From NCBI GenBank assembly GCA_029783825.1, contig JAREIK010012368.1, positions 1 through 64,000 on the forward strand: a stretch of 64,000 bases of DNA, read 5' to 3'. Under the pieces are notes generated by a model. That model was given only the letters and a program-made list of their open reading frames with translations. It was not told where the DNA came from and made no database searches. Origin of the DNA: Sapria himalayana. Taxonomy: Eukaryota; Streptophyta; Magnoliopsida; Malpighiales; Rafflesiaceae. Positions 26,601 to 40,875 of this stretch are shown one piece after another. The position numbers were made by a program, and so were the translations under genes. Position 1 is the first letter of the stretch; each line of letters starts with the position of its first letter.

Positions 26601-29203
26601 TTACCAAATAATAAATTTTGTTTTTTAGTTTTTGCTTCATTTTATAAGCTTATAATTTTTTTGAAGAAAAATAAAATATTTAAATTATATTTAAGTTTTA
26701 CGAGTTTAAAATATTAAGTATTTAGGGGCTTTTGTGTTTAGGAGTTTATAGATTTAAGTGTTTGGGCATTTAGTGGTCTATATTCTTTATTTAAACAATG
26801 ATCTAAAAAAAATTATTTTTAATTTTTTTTCTAATTTTTGAAGGTTATAACCTTTGAAAATATATATATTTCTAAATTTTTTTCAAATGTAAAAATAATA
26901 TTTAGTTATAATAATATTAATAAATATAAGTCATTTAAATTCAATATAAATAATCACATTGCTAGATATTATAATAATGATCAATAAATAAATTAATAAA
27001 CTATTATTAAATAGATAGATATTTTTTAAAAAATATTGGCAAAACGTAAATTTATTAAAAAGCATAGTAAAATAATATAGCAAATAATAATTTTTTAGAT
27101 GTTTTGCTTCTTTTTATAAGTTAATATTTTTTTGTTATTAAAAGTAAATTATTTAAATTATATTTGTCTTCCACATAATTTATTTTTAATTTATAATTCT
27201 ATAAAAATAAACTAATAAATAATTAAAATAAATATTTAAAATTATAATGAATACAAATAAAATTGATATTTATTATTTATTATTCAGAATATACTTGTTT
27301 AATGGTTTAAGTATTTAGGTGTTTAAGGGTTTAGTGATTTAAGTGTTTAGGCCTTTAGTGATTTTATCTAATTTTTGAAGTTTATAACCTTTGAAAATAT
27401 AATAATTTTTAATTTTTTTTAAATGTGAATATAATATTTAGTTATGATAATCTTGTTAATTATGTATAATCTAAAATCAATATAAATAATTTTATTAATA
27501 AATATTATAATAATGATCAAAAAATAAATTAATGAACTATAATTAATTAGAATTATATAAATTAAAATATAATTGCAAAAACTAATATTATTCAAAATTA
27601 AATTAAAATAAATTAATAATAATAATATTTTGTTTTAAAAAATTTGCCTCTTTTTATAATCTTATATTTTTTTGATGAAAAATAATTATTTATATTATAT
27701 CCGCCTCACTAATAATTTATTTTGTAATTAATATTTCAATAAAAATAAACTGATAAATAATTAAAACGAATATTTAAAATTATAATGAATATTTAAAATT
27801 ATTTAGAGTATACTAATTTAAAGGCTTATGTATTTATGTGCTTCGGGGTTTAGAAGTTTAGTCTTTAAGATTTTAGGTATTTTGTGGTTTATAGATTTTA
27901 TTTAAAAAATCTAATAACATAAAATTTATTTTTTTTATTTTTTCTTATTTTCAAATGTTATAACCTTTGAAAACTTAATAATTTTAAAATTTTTTAAAAT
28001 ATGAAATTATTATTTTGTTATAATAATCTAAATAATTATATATTATGTAAATTAAATATAAATAATTTATTTATAGATATTATGATGACAATAATAAAAT
28101 AAATTAATAAACTATTATTAATAAGATAGATATTAAATAAAATTTATTTGCAAAACCTAAAATGATTCAAAATCAAAGTAAAATATATTAATAAGATAGA
28201 TATTAAATAAAACAATTATTAATAAGATAAAATATACATGTTTTAAATATTATATATTTAGGAGTTTTAGGTTTTAAGAATTTAGTGATTTAAGTCTTTA
28301 GGCATTTAGTAGTTTATAGGTTTACTTAAAAAATAAAATAACAAAAAATTTATTTTTGTTATTTGTTCTCATTTTTGAAGGATATAACCTTTGAAGCTAT
28401 AACAATTTTTAAATTTTTTTTAAATGTGAATACTATATTTAGTTATGATAATCTTAATAATTATATATCATGTAAATTTAATATAAACAATTATAATGAT
28501 ATATATTATAATAAAGATCGTAAAAAAGATTAATAAACAATTATTAATAAGATAAATATTGTTTAAAATATATTTACAAAACCTAAAATGATTCAAAATC
28601 AAAGTGAAATATTTTACTAAATATTAATTTAAAATTTTTAAATTTTTGTATCCATTTATAAGCTTATATATTTTTTGATTAAAAATAAATTATTTAAATT
28701 ATATTTGTCTTACTATTAATTTATTTTTTAATTTATATATCTATAAAAATAAACTAATGAATAATTAAAATGTATATATAAAATTATAATGAATACTAGT
28801 AAAAATGAGATTTATGATTAATTATTTTGGGTCTACCTATTTAATTGTTTAAGTTTATTGTGGTTTTGGTGTTAATGAGTTTATAGATTTATATGTTTAC
28901 ACTTTTAGGTTTTATTTATTGATTTATAGGTTTTATTTAATCAATTAAATAACAAAAAATTTATTTGTATGAATTTTCATGATTTTCAAAGGTTATAATG
29001 TTTGAAAATATAATAATTTTTTAATAGTTCTAAAATATGAATACAATACTTAGTTATAATAATCTTAATAATTATATTTGATGTAAATTCAATATAAAAA
29101 ATTTTATTAATATATATTATTTTGATGATCAAAAAATAAATTAATAAATTATTATTAATAAGATAGATATTAATTAAAATATATTTGCAGAACCCAAAAT
29201 AAT
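23652..29203 (-). repeat. AT-rich satellite array, block 3 (inverted)
   Basis: The same satellite, but octamers now read TTTAG and the body reads as the reverse complement. The left breakpoint falls within CAAAAATTTATTTAAATG near 23651, where a forward body passes directly to an inverted GATTTATTATTAATGTATACC. The right breakpoint is near 29203. Reverse-complemented, 24.7-27.4 kb follows the subtype order of 1-2.7 kb. About 26.4-28.8 kb mirrors 29.2-31.7 kb. A local rearrangement duplicates ATTAATAAGATAGATATTAA near 28119 and 28187. The ORF at 28986-29216 is a satellite translation. No gene is visible. Confidence 0.9.
26356..26385. repeat. Satellite palindrome with expanded centre (30 bp)
   Basis: The arms match the usual core, but the centre reads GGTTATATAACC instead of GGTTATAACC. 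The extra TA is symmetric, so the 30-bp sequence remains a perfect palindrome. Confidence 0.85.
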
Positions 29204-32200
29204 ATATAGTAATCATAAATCTTATTTTTATTAGTATTCATTATAATTTTATATATACATTTTAATTATTTATTAGTTTATTTTTATAGAAATATAAATT
29301 AAAAAATAAATTAATAGTTAGACAGATATAATTTAAATAATTTATTTTTCATCAAAAAATATATACGCTTATAAATGGATACAAAAATTTAAAAATTTTA
29401 AATTAATATTTAGTAAAATATTTCACTTTGATTTCGAATCATTTTAGGGTTTGTAAATATATTTTAAACAATATTTATCTTATTAATAATTGTTTATTAA
29501 TCATTTGTATGATCATTATAATAATATATATCAATATAATTGTTTATATTGAATTTAAATGATATATAATTATTATGATTATCATAACTAAATATAGTAT
29601 TCACATTTTAAAAAAATTCAAAAATTGGTATAGTTTCAAAGGCTATATCCTTCAAAAATGAGAACAAAATACAAAAAAAAATTTTTGTTATTTTATTTTT
29701 TAAATTAAAACTATAAACTACTAAATGCCTAAACACTTAAATAACTAAATTCTTAAATCCCAAAACTCCTAAATATATAATCTTTTAAACCTGTATATTT
29801 ATCTTATTAATAATCATTTTATTTAATATCTATCTTATTAATATATTTTACTTTGAATTTGAATCATTTTAGGATTTGCAAATAAATTTTATTTAATATC
29901 TTTCTTATTAATAATAGTTTATTAATTTATTTTATTATCATCATCATAATATCTATAAAAAAATTATTTATATTGAATTTACATAATATATAATTATTAG
30001 ATTATTATAACAAAATAATATTTTCATATTTTAAAAAAATTTAAAAATTATTAAGTTTTCCAAGGTTATATCATTTGAAAATAAGAAAATATAAAAAAAT
30101 AAATTTTTTGTTATTAGATTTTATAAATAAAATCTATAAACCACAAAATACCTAAATTCTTAATGACTAAAGTCCAACCCCGAAGCCCATAAATACATAA
30201 GCCTTTAAATTAGTATACTCTAAATAATAAATAATAAATAATAAATCTTATTTTTATTAGTATTCATTATAATTTTAAATATATATTTTAATTATTTATC
30301 AGTTTATTTTTATAGAAATGTTAATTATAAAATAAATTATTAGTGAGACATATATAATATAAATAATTTATTTTTCATCAAAAAAATATAATATCATAAA
30401 AAGAGGCAAAATTTTTAAAACAAAATATTATTATTTAGTAATTTATTTTAATTTAATTTTGAATAATTTTAGATTTTGCAATTATATTTTAATTTATATC
30501 ATTCTAATTAATTATAGTTTATTAATTTAATAAATGATCATTATTATAATATCTTTTAATAAAATTATTTATATTGATTTTATATTATATATAATTATCT
30601 AGATTATTATAACTAAATATTATATTAACATTTTAAAAAAAATTAAAAATTATTACATTTTCTAAGGTTATAACCTTCGAAAATTAGATAAAATCACTTA
30701 AGGTATAAACACTTAAATGACTAAATCCAAAAATACCTAAATACTTAAACCATTAAACCTGTATCTCCTGAATAATAAATAATAAATCTCAATTTTATTT
30801 GTATTCATTATAATTTTAAAGATTTATTTTAATTATTTATTAGTTTATTTTCATAGAAAAATAAATTACAGAATAATTTATGAGGAAGAAAAATATAATT
30901 TAAATAATTTATTTTTAATAACAAAAATATAAACTTATAAAAAAGGCAAAATATTAAAAAAAATTATTATTTAGTAATATATACATTGATTTTGAATAAA
31001 TTTAGATTTTGTAATTATATTTTAAATAATATCTATCTTATTAATAATAGTTTATTAATTTATTTAATGATCATTATTATAATATCTAGCAATATGATTA
31101 TTTATATTGAATTTAAATGACTTATATTTATTAAGATTATTATAACTAAATATTATATTTACATTTGAAAAAAAATTTAAAAATTTTTATATTTTCAAAA
31201 GTTATAACCCTAAAAAATTAGAAAAAAAATAAAAATAAATTTTTTGTTATATCATTATTTAAATAAAACTTATAGACCACTAAATGTATAAACACTTAAA
31301 TCTTTAAACTCCTAAACACAAAAGCCCCTAAATACTTAAAACATTAAACTCGTAAACCTTAAATATAATTTAAATAATTTATTTTTCATCAAAAAAATAT
31401 AATCTTATAAAAAGAAGGAAAAACTATAAAACTAAAATTATTATTTGGTAATAAATTTTACATTGATTTTGAATAATTTTTGGTTTTGCAATTATATTTA
31501 AATTTATATCTATCATATTAATAATAGCATATTAATTTATTTTTTGATAATTGATATCATATCTATCAATAAAATTGTTTATTTTAGTTTATATTATATA
31601 TAATTATAAAGATTCTTATTACTAAATATTGTATTCACATTTTTAAAAAATTTTAAAATTATCATATTTTCAAAGGTTATAACCTTTGAAAATGTGAAAA
31701 AATATCAAAAATAAATTTTTTGTTATTACATTGTTTAAATAAAACCTATAAACTACTAAATGCCTAAAAACATAATTCGCTAAAGTCATAAACGAAAAAA
31801 CCTCTAAATACTTAAAATATTAAACTCGTATACATTAATAATAATTCATATATCTCGATTTAATTTTTATTCTGAAGAATTTTAAATTTTTATTTTAATT
31901 ATTTATCAGTTTATTTTTATTGAATTATTAATTACAAATTAAATTATTAGTGATACAGATATAATTTAAATTAGACTGGTATATCCAAAATAAAAAAGAA
32001 TCAATCACAATATTATCTGTTTCATTATAATTTTAAATATTAATTTTAATTATTTATTTGTTTAATTTTATATAAATATTAATTAAAAATTAAATTATGA
32101 GTTAGAAAAATATAATTTATATAAATTAATTTTCTTTTAAAAAATATGGACACACATTTTATAAGAAAAAAAAATTCAGAATAACAAATTATTATAGAGT

Positions 32201-33856
32201 AATATATTTTGATTTCTTCTGAACCATTTTAGGTTTTTTTATTATATTTTAATTGATATCTATCTTATTAATAATAGATTATTAATTTATTTTTTGATCA
32301 TTTTAAAAATATTTATCAATAATATTGTTTATATTGAATTTATATGATATATAAATATAATGATTATTATAACTAAATATTGAATTCACATTTGAAAAAA
32401 ATTTAAAAATTATTATATTTTTAAAGGTTATAACCTTTGAAAATATAAAAAAATAATAAAAATAACTATTTTGTTATTTTAATTTTTAAATAAAACCTAT
32501 AAACCACTAAATGCATATAGAGTTAAATCAGTAAATTTTTAAAGCCTATAATGCCTAATTACATAAACCATTAAACTACTATATACTACTAAAAAATTAA
32601 TAAATCTAATTTTTATTTCTATTTATTATAATTTTAAATATTCGTTTTAATTATTTATTAGTTTATTTTTATAGAAATATTTATTACGAAATAAAGTATG
32701 ACTGCGACAAATATAATTTAATTTATTTATTTTTAATTAAAAAAAATATACGCTTATAAAAGAAGTAGAAATTTAAAAATTAAAAATTATAATCAGGTAA
32801 TATATTTTACTTTAATTTTGAATCAATTTGGGTTTTGTAAATATTTTTTAATTAATATCTATCTTTTTATTAATAGTTTATTAATTTAATCTTTGATCTT
32901 TATTATATTATCTATCAATTAAATTGTTTATATTAAATTTATATAGTATATAATTATTAATATTATTAAAACTAAATATTGTATTCACATTTCAAAAAAT
33001 TGTAAATATTATTATATTTTCAAATGTTATAACCTATGATAATGATAACAAATTAAAGAAATTTTTTTTGTTATTTTATTTTTTATATAAAACCTATATA
33101 TAAACCACTAAAAGCATAAAAACATAAATCGCTAAATTTTTAATGACAAAACATCTAAATACTTAAACTATTAAACTTGTATACATTAATAATAATTCAT
33201 AAATCTCATTTTAATTTTTATTCAGTATAATTTTAAATTTTTATTTTAATTATTTATCAATTTATTTTTATAGAAATATTAATTACAAAATAAATTATTA
33301 GTGAGACAGATCTAATTTAAATTAAAATAGTATCCCTAAATAATAAATAATAAATCTTATTTTTTTCATTATAATTTTAAATATTCATTTTAATTATTTA
33401 TTTGTTTATTTATATATAAATATTAATTAAAAAAATTATGAGTTAGACAAATATAATTTATATAAATTATTTTTAATTAAAAAAATATAGATAAACTTAT
33501 TAATAGAAGAAAAAATTCAAAAATAAAAAATTATTATATAGTAATATATTTTTCTTTGCTTCTGAATCATTTAAATTTTGTAATTATATTTTAATTAATA
33601 TCTATCTTATTATTAATGGATTATTAATTTATTTTTTGATTATTATTAGAATATTTATCAATAAAATTGTTTATATTGAATTTATATAATATATAAATAT
33701 AATGATTAGTATAACTAAATATTCTATTCACATTAGAAAAAAATTTAAAAATTATTATATTTTCAAAGGTTATAACCTTTGAAAATATCAAAAAATAATA
33801 AAAATAAATTTTTTGTTATTTTATATTTTAAATAATACCTATAAACCACTCAATGC
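29204..33856 (+). repeat. AT-rich satellite array, block 4 (forward)
   Basis: Forward orientation resumes after the breakpoint near 29203. The start repeats, in opposite orientation, the sequence running leftwards from about 28820. This makes a large inverted repeat with a central spacer of roughly 385 bp. The stretch from about 30680 resembles the start of the window (position 30 onward). A composite subtype junction occurs near 31975 and 33310. The block ends at the 8-bp target CTCAATGC before hAT copy B. No gene is visible. Confidence 0.92.
33757..33788. repeat. Perfect 32-bp satellite palindrome next to hAT copy B
   Basis: The arm ATATTTTCAAAGGTTA and its exact reverse complement. The same 32-bp form occurs at 10955-10986 (before copy A) and at 22760-22791 (before the empty site). 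The insertion site lies about 70 bp downstream of the palindrome in each case. Confidence 0.88.
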
Positions 33857-35958
33857 TAGGGATGCTCATGGGAGGGACGAGATGGGGATTACAAATCCCC
33901 AGTCCCTTCCCACACTTCGAGATCATTTTTGAAGATCTAGACCCGTCCCATATGTTGAAAGTATCTGAATGGGATGGGATGGAGATCGGGGATTTTGGGT
34001 AGGATAAAATGGTTCCGGGACAGAACGGAGTTCGAACATTTTTTTAAATTTATTATCTCCAAACTGGCCAAGTTAGTTCATGTCGAAACCTTTTGTTGTA
34101 ACATTTATCATTCCTAGTTATGTATCTTTCAAACGGAAATAGGACCAATTTTGTTTTGTCAAATAGGCTGAATACCGCAAACGAGTTCCATTGCCTTGTC
34201 AAAAGCTTTGATGTGCAGAAAAGGATAGAAATGTTAAATAGTACGGGACCAAGTTGTGTTTTAATTTGGTTCTTTGTTTTGTCACAAGTTGGCTTTGTTC
34301 GGCCGAGTGAAAGTTAACCATAATTGCAATACTACATTTTTTAAATAATTACTTAAAATATTAAGGAATAGCTAAAGATGACTACAAATATTTGTAGCAG
34401 CAATTACTACTTAAGTAATTGCTAAATTTAGGCAGCTTAATATAACAAAAAAAATTCAACTAATAACAACAATGATAATAATCATTTCAAAGGTCCGTCC
34501 CGGAACAGCAACGAAAATCCAAAGCCAATTAATTATCACTTCTACAACTCCTCCCTTTTCTTCATCCACTATAGAAGGACAACCAAAGATGAAAACGTGT
34601 TAATCATGTAGACATAAATTTCTAAGATGAAAGAGTAATAAAAAACAAAATATTACCTTATAAAATTTAATACACCCATTTCAAATTTAGTTGGCCTACT
34701 ATAGTTGGAAAAATATTTGGATCTTGTGACCCTTCTGAAAATTGTAATTGAACCATATTTTTATTAAATTGAATGAATAAAATAAGTAAAAGTGAAATTA
34801 AAATTTACGAGATTTGTATACTAACATGATTCATTATCATCAAGGTCTTGTACTAATTCTTTAATTTCAATAGGTTTGTTTGAGCTTCTCAACCAATCTT
34901 GTAGACATATGAAAACTTCAGCTGTAATAGGTGTTAAAGAACTCCTAAATTTATCTAAAGTTCTCCCCCCAGTGCTAAATGTAGATTCATAGGCCATAGT
35001 AGATGCTTGGATAGCAAATACATTTCTTGCTACATTTTCCAAAGAAGGATACCTAACCTCATCTACCTTCCACCAGTTTAGAAGATCAAAATCAATTCTA
35101 TTTTTTTCAAGTTTGTCCTCCAAGTACCTATCCAAATGTTCCAAAGCTGCAACTTCTTGTTCTTTCTCCAATTCAACAAAATAATCATCAACATAAGTAT
35201 CATTACCATCAAAGAAATAATCATTTTTCTTCAACACAATAAAAGAGAAATCATCTTCTTTTGATTTATCTTAATTTAAATGTTTATAATCATCCATTAT
35301 CTCATTTAAAGCATTTATAACCTTTTAAACCAAAATTTTAGCCAATTCCTATCCATAATGCTAAGTGTACTAAACCTTGAGATATTTGAGCTTATATCTA
35401 GGATCCAACACTACTGCTACAAAAAGCATAATATTTGTTGACAGAAGAAACCCCCAATATTTGTTTAATTTATGCCTCGTTTTCATACCCATTTCAGACA
35501 CCATTGTATCTCTACTATTTTCACAAAGTTCAATTTTTTTAAAAATTCGAATAATCGCAGGATAATAAACACTAGAGGTATAATATAATGAGCCAGAAAA
35601 TTTACAAGTTACCTCATAAAAAGTTTTCAAGAAATGAGCCAAAATTTTGAGGTTTGTTCAGTCTCTCTCAGTTGGAACGTTTGAACCAAACTTTTTCAAA
35701 AACCTTTTGTCTTTGTCCTCCACCTTATCAAATCCTTTTTGATATTTTATATTAGTTTGTAGAATCAAATAAGTTGAATTCGATCTTGTAGGACAATCTA
35801 ATTGCAATAAAGACCCATATGTCATGTTTGCTTCTTCAACACATAACTTAAACATATCTAATCTTTTAGGACTGCTCCTCACATATTTCACCACACCTCT
35901 AATTTTTTGAATAGCACCCTCAACTACTGCAATGCCATCTCTGACAATTAAGTTTAGT

Positions 35959-36865
35959 ATATGAGCACAACATCTAATATGAAAATGCTCGCCTCTCAAA
36001 GGTACAACACTTTTCTTCACAAGCCTTTTTTTCAATTGTTCAACTTCAACATCATCACCTGATGCATTGTTTATAGTAATGGATATCAACTTTCTCAAAC
36101 CTCATTCATTCATTCATGCATAACTCAATAGCATTTCTAATATTAACTCCAGAATGCCTTTTAATTATACAAAATTTCAAAACCCTTTTATGCATATTTC
36201 ATTGAGAATCAATGAAATGAACAGCCAAACATATACAAGACAAATTTTGAATGCTAGTCCAAGTGGTGGTAGTCAATGAAACTCTACAACAATGAGATGA
36301 TATGCTATCAAATAATTTTCTATTTTACTTCACAAACAAAGAAAAACAATCTCTCAACACAAAGTGCCTAGATTGAATTTTAAATTGAGGCACACTAACT
36401 TTACAAAACTCCTTAAACTCATCCCACTCAGCAAAACTAAAAGGCAATTCATCTTTTATGATCATTTTCAGCAAAGCCTCCCTTACTAGTTTTTGATCAA
36501 ATTACCAACAAGTTAATTTGTTATTCTCTGAACTATTACCTTTAGTGAAAGTCAACAAAGATTGTGACTTATCTTTACCGTTGTGAGCTCGATTAATTCT
36601 TTTTTGTGTGGAAATTTCTTATAAGTCTCTCTCAAGTATTTCCATAAGCCCGAAATACCTTGATCACTTTTTGCCAAATATTCTTTCCTACACCATATAC
36701 AAGCTGCCCTACCAGTTTCATTTCCCTCTGAATCAACTAATATCACATAAGTTTCCCAAATAGCAGACTTATATTTTTATGAGCTTTAGGTTCATATGTA
36801 CCTCGACTTTCTTTTACAATTGGATTTGAAGAATCTGCCATAACAATAAAAGAATTCGTGAAAGG
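35959..36865 (-). repeat. Internal tandem duplication, unit 1 (copy B)
   Basis: About 907 bp, homologous to 36866-37768. The junction (TTCGTGAAAG then GATATGTGCAC) is at the same base as in copy A, so the duplication arose once. As in copy A, this unit lacks the TAA after KDKS but has LTTTTWT and INNA. Confidence 0.88.
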
Positions 36866-37768
36866 ATATGTGCACAACATTTCATATGAAAATGCTCACC
36901 TCTCAAAGGTACAACACTTTTCTTCACAAGCCTTTTTTTCTATTATTAAACTGCGACATCATTATTTTATGCATTGTCAATAGTAATGCACATCAACTTT
37001 CTCAAACACCATTCATTCATGGAAAACTCAATAGCATTTCTAATATTAACTCTAGAATGACTTTAAATTACACAAAAGTTTAAAATCCTTTTATGCATAT
37101 TCCATTGAGAATTAATGAAATGAATAGTCAAACATATATAAGACAAATTTTGAATGCAAGTCCAAGTGTTGGTAGTCAATGAAACTCTACAACAATGAGA
37201 AGATATGGTATCAAAGAATTTCTTCTTTTCCTTCACAAACAAAGAAAAACAATCCCTCAATATATTGCCTAGATGGAATTTTAAATTGAGGCACACTAAC
37301 TTCACAAAACTCCTTAAACTCATCCCTCTCAAAAAAACAAAAAGGTAATTCATCTTTTATGATTATTTTCACCAAAGCCTCCCTAACTAGTTGTTGATCA
37401 AATTGCCAACAAGTTAATTTGTAATCCTCTGAACTAGTACCTTTAGTGAAACTCAACAAAGATTATGATTTGTCTTTACCTTTGTGAGCTTATATTAATT
37501 CTTTTTTGTGTGGAAATTTACTACAAGTATATCTCCAATATTTCCATAAACCCGAAATACCTTGATCACTTTTTGCCAAATATTCTTTCCTACACCATAT
37601 ACAAGCTGCCCTACCAGTTTCATTTCCTTCTGAATCAACTAATATCTCATAAGTTTCCCTAACAGCAGACTTATACTTTTTATGAGTTTGAGGTTCAGAT
37701 GTACCTTGTCTTTCTTTTACAATTGGAATTGAAGAACCTGCCATAACAATAGGAGGGTTCGTGAAAGG
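36866..37768 (-). repeat. Internal tandem duplication, unit 2 (copy B)
   Basis: About 903 bp, the partner of 35959-36865. It contains the longer BED reading frame and carries TAA at 37463-37465, at the same codon as in copies A and C. Confidence 0.88.
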
Positions 37769-38458
37769 ATGATGATTGGATTTACCAGTACTTTGATCAT
37801 TTGAGATGTGATCATCTTCAATTTATTGTATTTTTCGTTTACTGCTGGATTGTGCAATCTGCATTGCAATTAATTAATATGATATGTTAAGCATAAATAC
37901 ATATAAATATTTCAAACAAGCAAGTTCTACAAAACTGATTGTAACACATTCAACCCACTAATTCGGCCCAACCACAACACCACAGCCAATACTCAACAAA
38001 ACTGACTGAGACACATAATAATAATAATTAATCACTCAATTCTTGTCAGAAAAACAACCCAAAAGGCTGGTGGCATCTGAGACACGGTGGAGGCAACCAG
38101 AAGTGTGACGGACAATGGCTGGACCTAACTGAACACGGCTGGAATAGCATGAGGTGGCCTGGAACTCATCCAAAAAGCAATAGGTGCGTCAGAATTGGAT
38201 GGGCAGTAGCGGAATTGGTGGGATCTTCATGTTATATATATATATATATATATATTCATGGTTCTAGTATCGGTTTTTTAGGACGAGATGGTTCTCGGGA
38301 TGGATTTTGCTTAAGATCTGAAAACCGTCCCAAAAGAAAAAATATGTGACAGAACGAGACGAGAAAAGTCAAAGTCAATGGATTTTTGTAGGTTTCGATT
38401 CTTTCGGGACAAGACTTCGATTCAGGTCGCGAATCTCCGAGTCTCATGAGCAGCCCTA

Positions 38459-40875
38459 CTAAATGCATATAAAGTTAAATCAGTAAACTCCAAAACCCAG
38501 TAATGCCTAAATACATAAACCATTAAACTGCTAAATACTACTTAATAATTAATAAATCTATTTTTTATTGCTATTTATTATATTTTTAAATATTCATTTT
38601 AATTATTTATTAGTGTATTTATTAGAAATATTTATTACAAAATAAATTATGAGTGAGACAAATATAATTTAAAATATATTATTTATCTAATAAAAATATA
38701 AGCTTATAAAAGAAGTATAAATTTAAAAATTAAAATTTATTATCAAGTAATATCAGTTACTTTAATTTTGAATTAATTTGTGGTTTGTAAATATTTTTTA
38801 ATCAATATCTATCTTTTTATTAATAGTTTATTAATTTAAATTTTGATCATTATTATATTATCTATCAAAAAAATTTTTAATATTGAATTAATATGATATA
38901 TAATTATTAATATTATTATAACTAAATATTGTATTCACATTTCAAAAAATTTTAAATATTATTATATTTTCAAAGGTTATAACCTATGAAAATGTGAAAA
39001 AATCACATATTTTTTTTGTTATATTATTGTTTAAATAAAACCTATAAACCACTAAATGCCTAAAAACATAAATTGCTAAACTTCTAAAAGACAAAACATT
39101 TAAATACTTAATCTATTAATAAGGTTTACATTAATAAAAAACCATAAATCTCAATTTAATTTTTATTAAGTATAATTTTAAATTTTTATTTTAATTATTT
39201 ATTCGTTTATTTTTATAGAAATATTATTTACAAAATAAATTATTTGTGAGACAGATCTAATTTAAATAATTTATATCATTCTTTTTAATAATAGTTTATT
39301 AATTTTTTATTGGTCATTATTATAATATCTATTAATAAAATTATTTATATTGAGTTTAGATTATATATAATTATTATGATTAGTATTACTGAATATTATA
39401 TTCACATTTAAAAAAAATTAAAATTATTATATTTTAAAGCTACCTTTAAAAATTAAAAAAAAATTAAAAAATTAAATATTTTATTTTTTCATTCTTTAAA
39501 TAAAAACTATAATTCACTAAAGGCCTAAACACATAAACCACTAAACCCCAAAACACCTAAATACTTAAACCTTTAAACTAGTATATCCTGAATAATATAT
39601 AATTTATTTTATTTGTATTCATTATAATTTTAAATATTCATTTTAATTATTTATTTGTTTATTTTTATAGAATTATAAATTAAAAATTAATTATGAGGAA
39701 CACAAATATACTTTAAATAATTTACTTTTAATAACAAAAAATATAAACTTATAAAAAGAAGCAAAACATCAAAGAAAGTATTATTTTCTAATATATTTTA
39801 CTTTCATTTTAAATAAATTTACGTTTTGTAATATATTTAAAATAATATCTATCTTATTAATAATAGATTATTAATTTATTTTTTGATCATTATTAGAATA
39901 TTTATCAATAAAATTGTTTATATTGAATTTATATGATATATAAATATAATGATTATTATAACTAAAGATTGTATTCACTTTAGAAAAAAATTTAGAATTT
40001 ATTGTATTTTCAAAGGTTATAACCTTTGAAAATATCAAAAAATAACAAAAATAAATTTTTTGTTATTTTATTTATTAAATAAAACATATAAAACACTAAA
40101 TACATATATAGGTAGATTAGTAAACTCCTAAATACATAAACCATTAAACCGCTATATAATACTTAATAATTAATAAATCTAATTTTTATTTTATTTATTA
40201 TAATTTTAAATATTGATTTTAATTATTTATTAGTTTATTTTTATAAAATATTTTTTACAAATTAAAAAATGAGTGTGACAAATATAATTTAAATTATTTA
40301 TTTTTAATCAAAAAAAATATATATGCTTATAAAAGAAGTAAAAATTTAAAAATTAAAAATTATTATATAGTAATATATTATAGTTTAATCTTGAATCGAT
40401 TTGGGTATTGAAAATATTTTTTAATTATTCATTTTAATTATTTATTAGTTTTTTTTTATAGAATTATAAATTAAAAATAAAGTATGAGGAAGGTAAATAT
40501 AATTTAAATAAATTTACTTTTAATAAAAAAAATATAAACTTATAAAAAGAAGCAAAACACCAAAAAGATTATTATTTAGTAATATATTTTATTTTAATTT
40601 TGAATAAATTTACGTTTTGCAAATATATTATAAATAAAATCTTTCTTATTAATAATTGTTTATTAATTTATTTTTTTGATCATTAATATAATATATATCA
40701 ATATAATTGTTTATATTGAATTTACATGATATATAATTATTAAGATTATCATAACTAAATATAGTATTCATATATAAGAAAAATTTAAAAATTATTATAT
40801 TTTCAAAGGTTATAACCTTCAAAAATGATAAAAAATAACAAAAATAATTTTTTGATTATCATTGTTTAATTATTT
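38459..40875 (+). repeat. AT-rich satellite array, block 5 (forward)
   Basis: It resumes inside the octamer block with CTAAATGCATATAAAG and follows block 2 closely for several hundred bases. Both have ATTAATAAATCTATTTTTTATTG-type text after the octamers. The ~0.6-kb unit order is then shuffled, with shortened units near 39.2-39.3 and 40.4 kb. Orientation flips within AATTATTTTTTGTTATAACT near 40870-40890. No gene is visible. Confidence 0.9.

Larger units (their letters stand above)
34821..37864 (-). pseudogene. hAT transposase pseudogene (copy B)
   Basis: Same architecture as in copy A. The start ATG is complementary to 37862-37864 and the stop TAG to 34821-34823. The C-terminal part is the best preserved of the minus-strand copies. 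The segment 34821-35237 reads through the WWKVDEVRYPSLENVA and FSTGGRTLDKFRSSLTP motifs of the dimerisation domain, including the Glu of STMAYES that fits the third catalytic acidic residue of hAT enzymes. The central core reads at 35658-36098 and 35370-35642. Damage includes in-frame TAG at 35361-35363 and 35370-35372, GAA-to-TAA at the end of the BED region near 37490, and TAA at 37463-37465. The first catalytic Asp is lost in both duplicated units (LTTTTWT and LTTNTWT). The BED finger reads at 37490-37744, with a second copy at 36552-36746. Confidence 0.92.
33857..38458 (-). mobile_element. hAT (Ac-like) DNA transposon, copy B, defective
   Basis: The element is 4602 bp. Its termini are TAGGGATGCTCATGGGA (33857-33873) and TCTCATGAGCAGCCCTA (38442-38458). 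Target duplications are CTCAATGC (33849-33856) and CTAAATGC (38459-38466), differing by one base, so the duplication has aged. It shares with copy A the internal duplication and its junction, the W-to-S change in PTR(W/S)NSTY, and the flank CATATAAAGTTAAATCAG. The distance between the left ends of A and B is 22.8 kb. A (TA)n tract of about 24 bp lies at 38232-38255. Confidence 0.95.
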
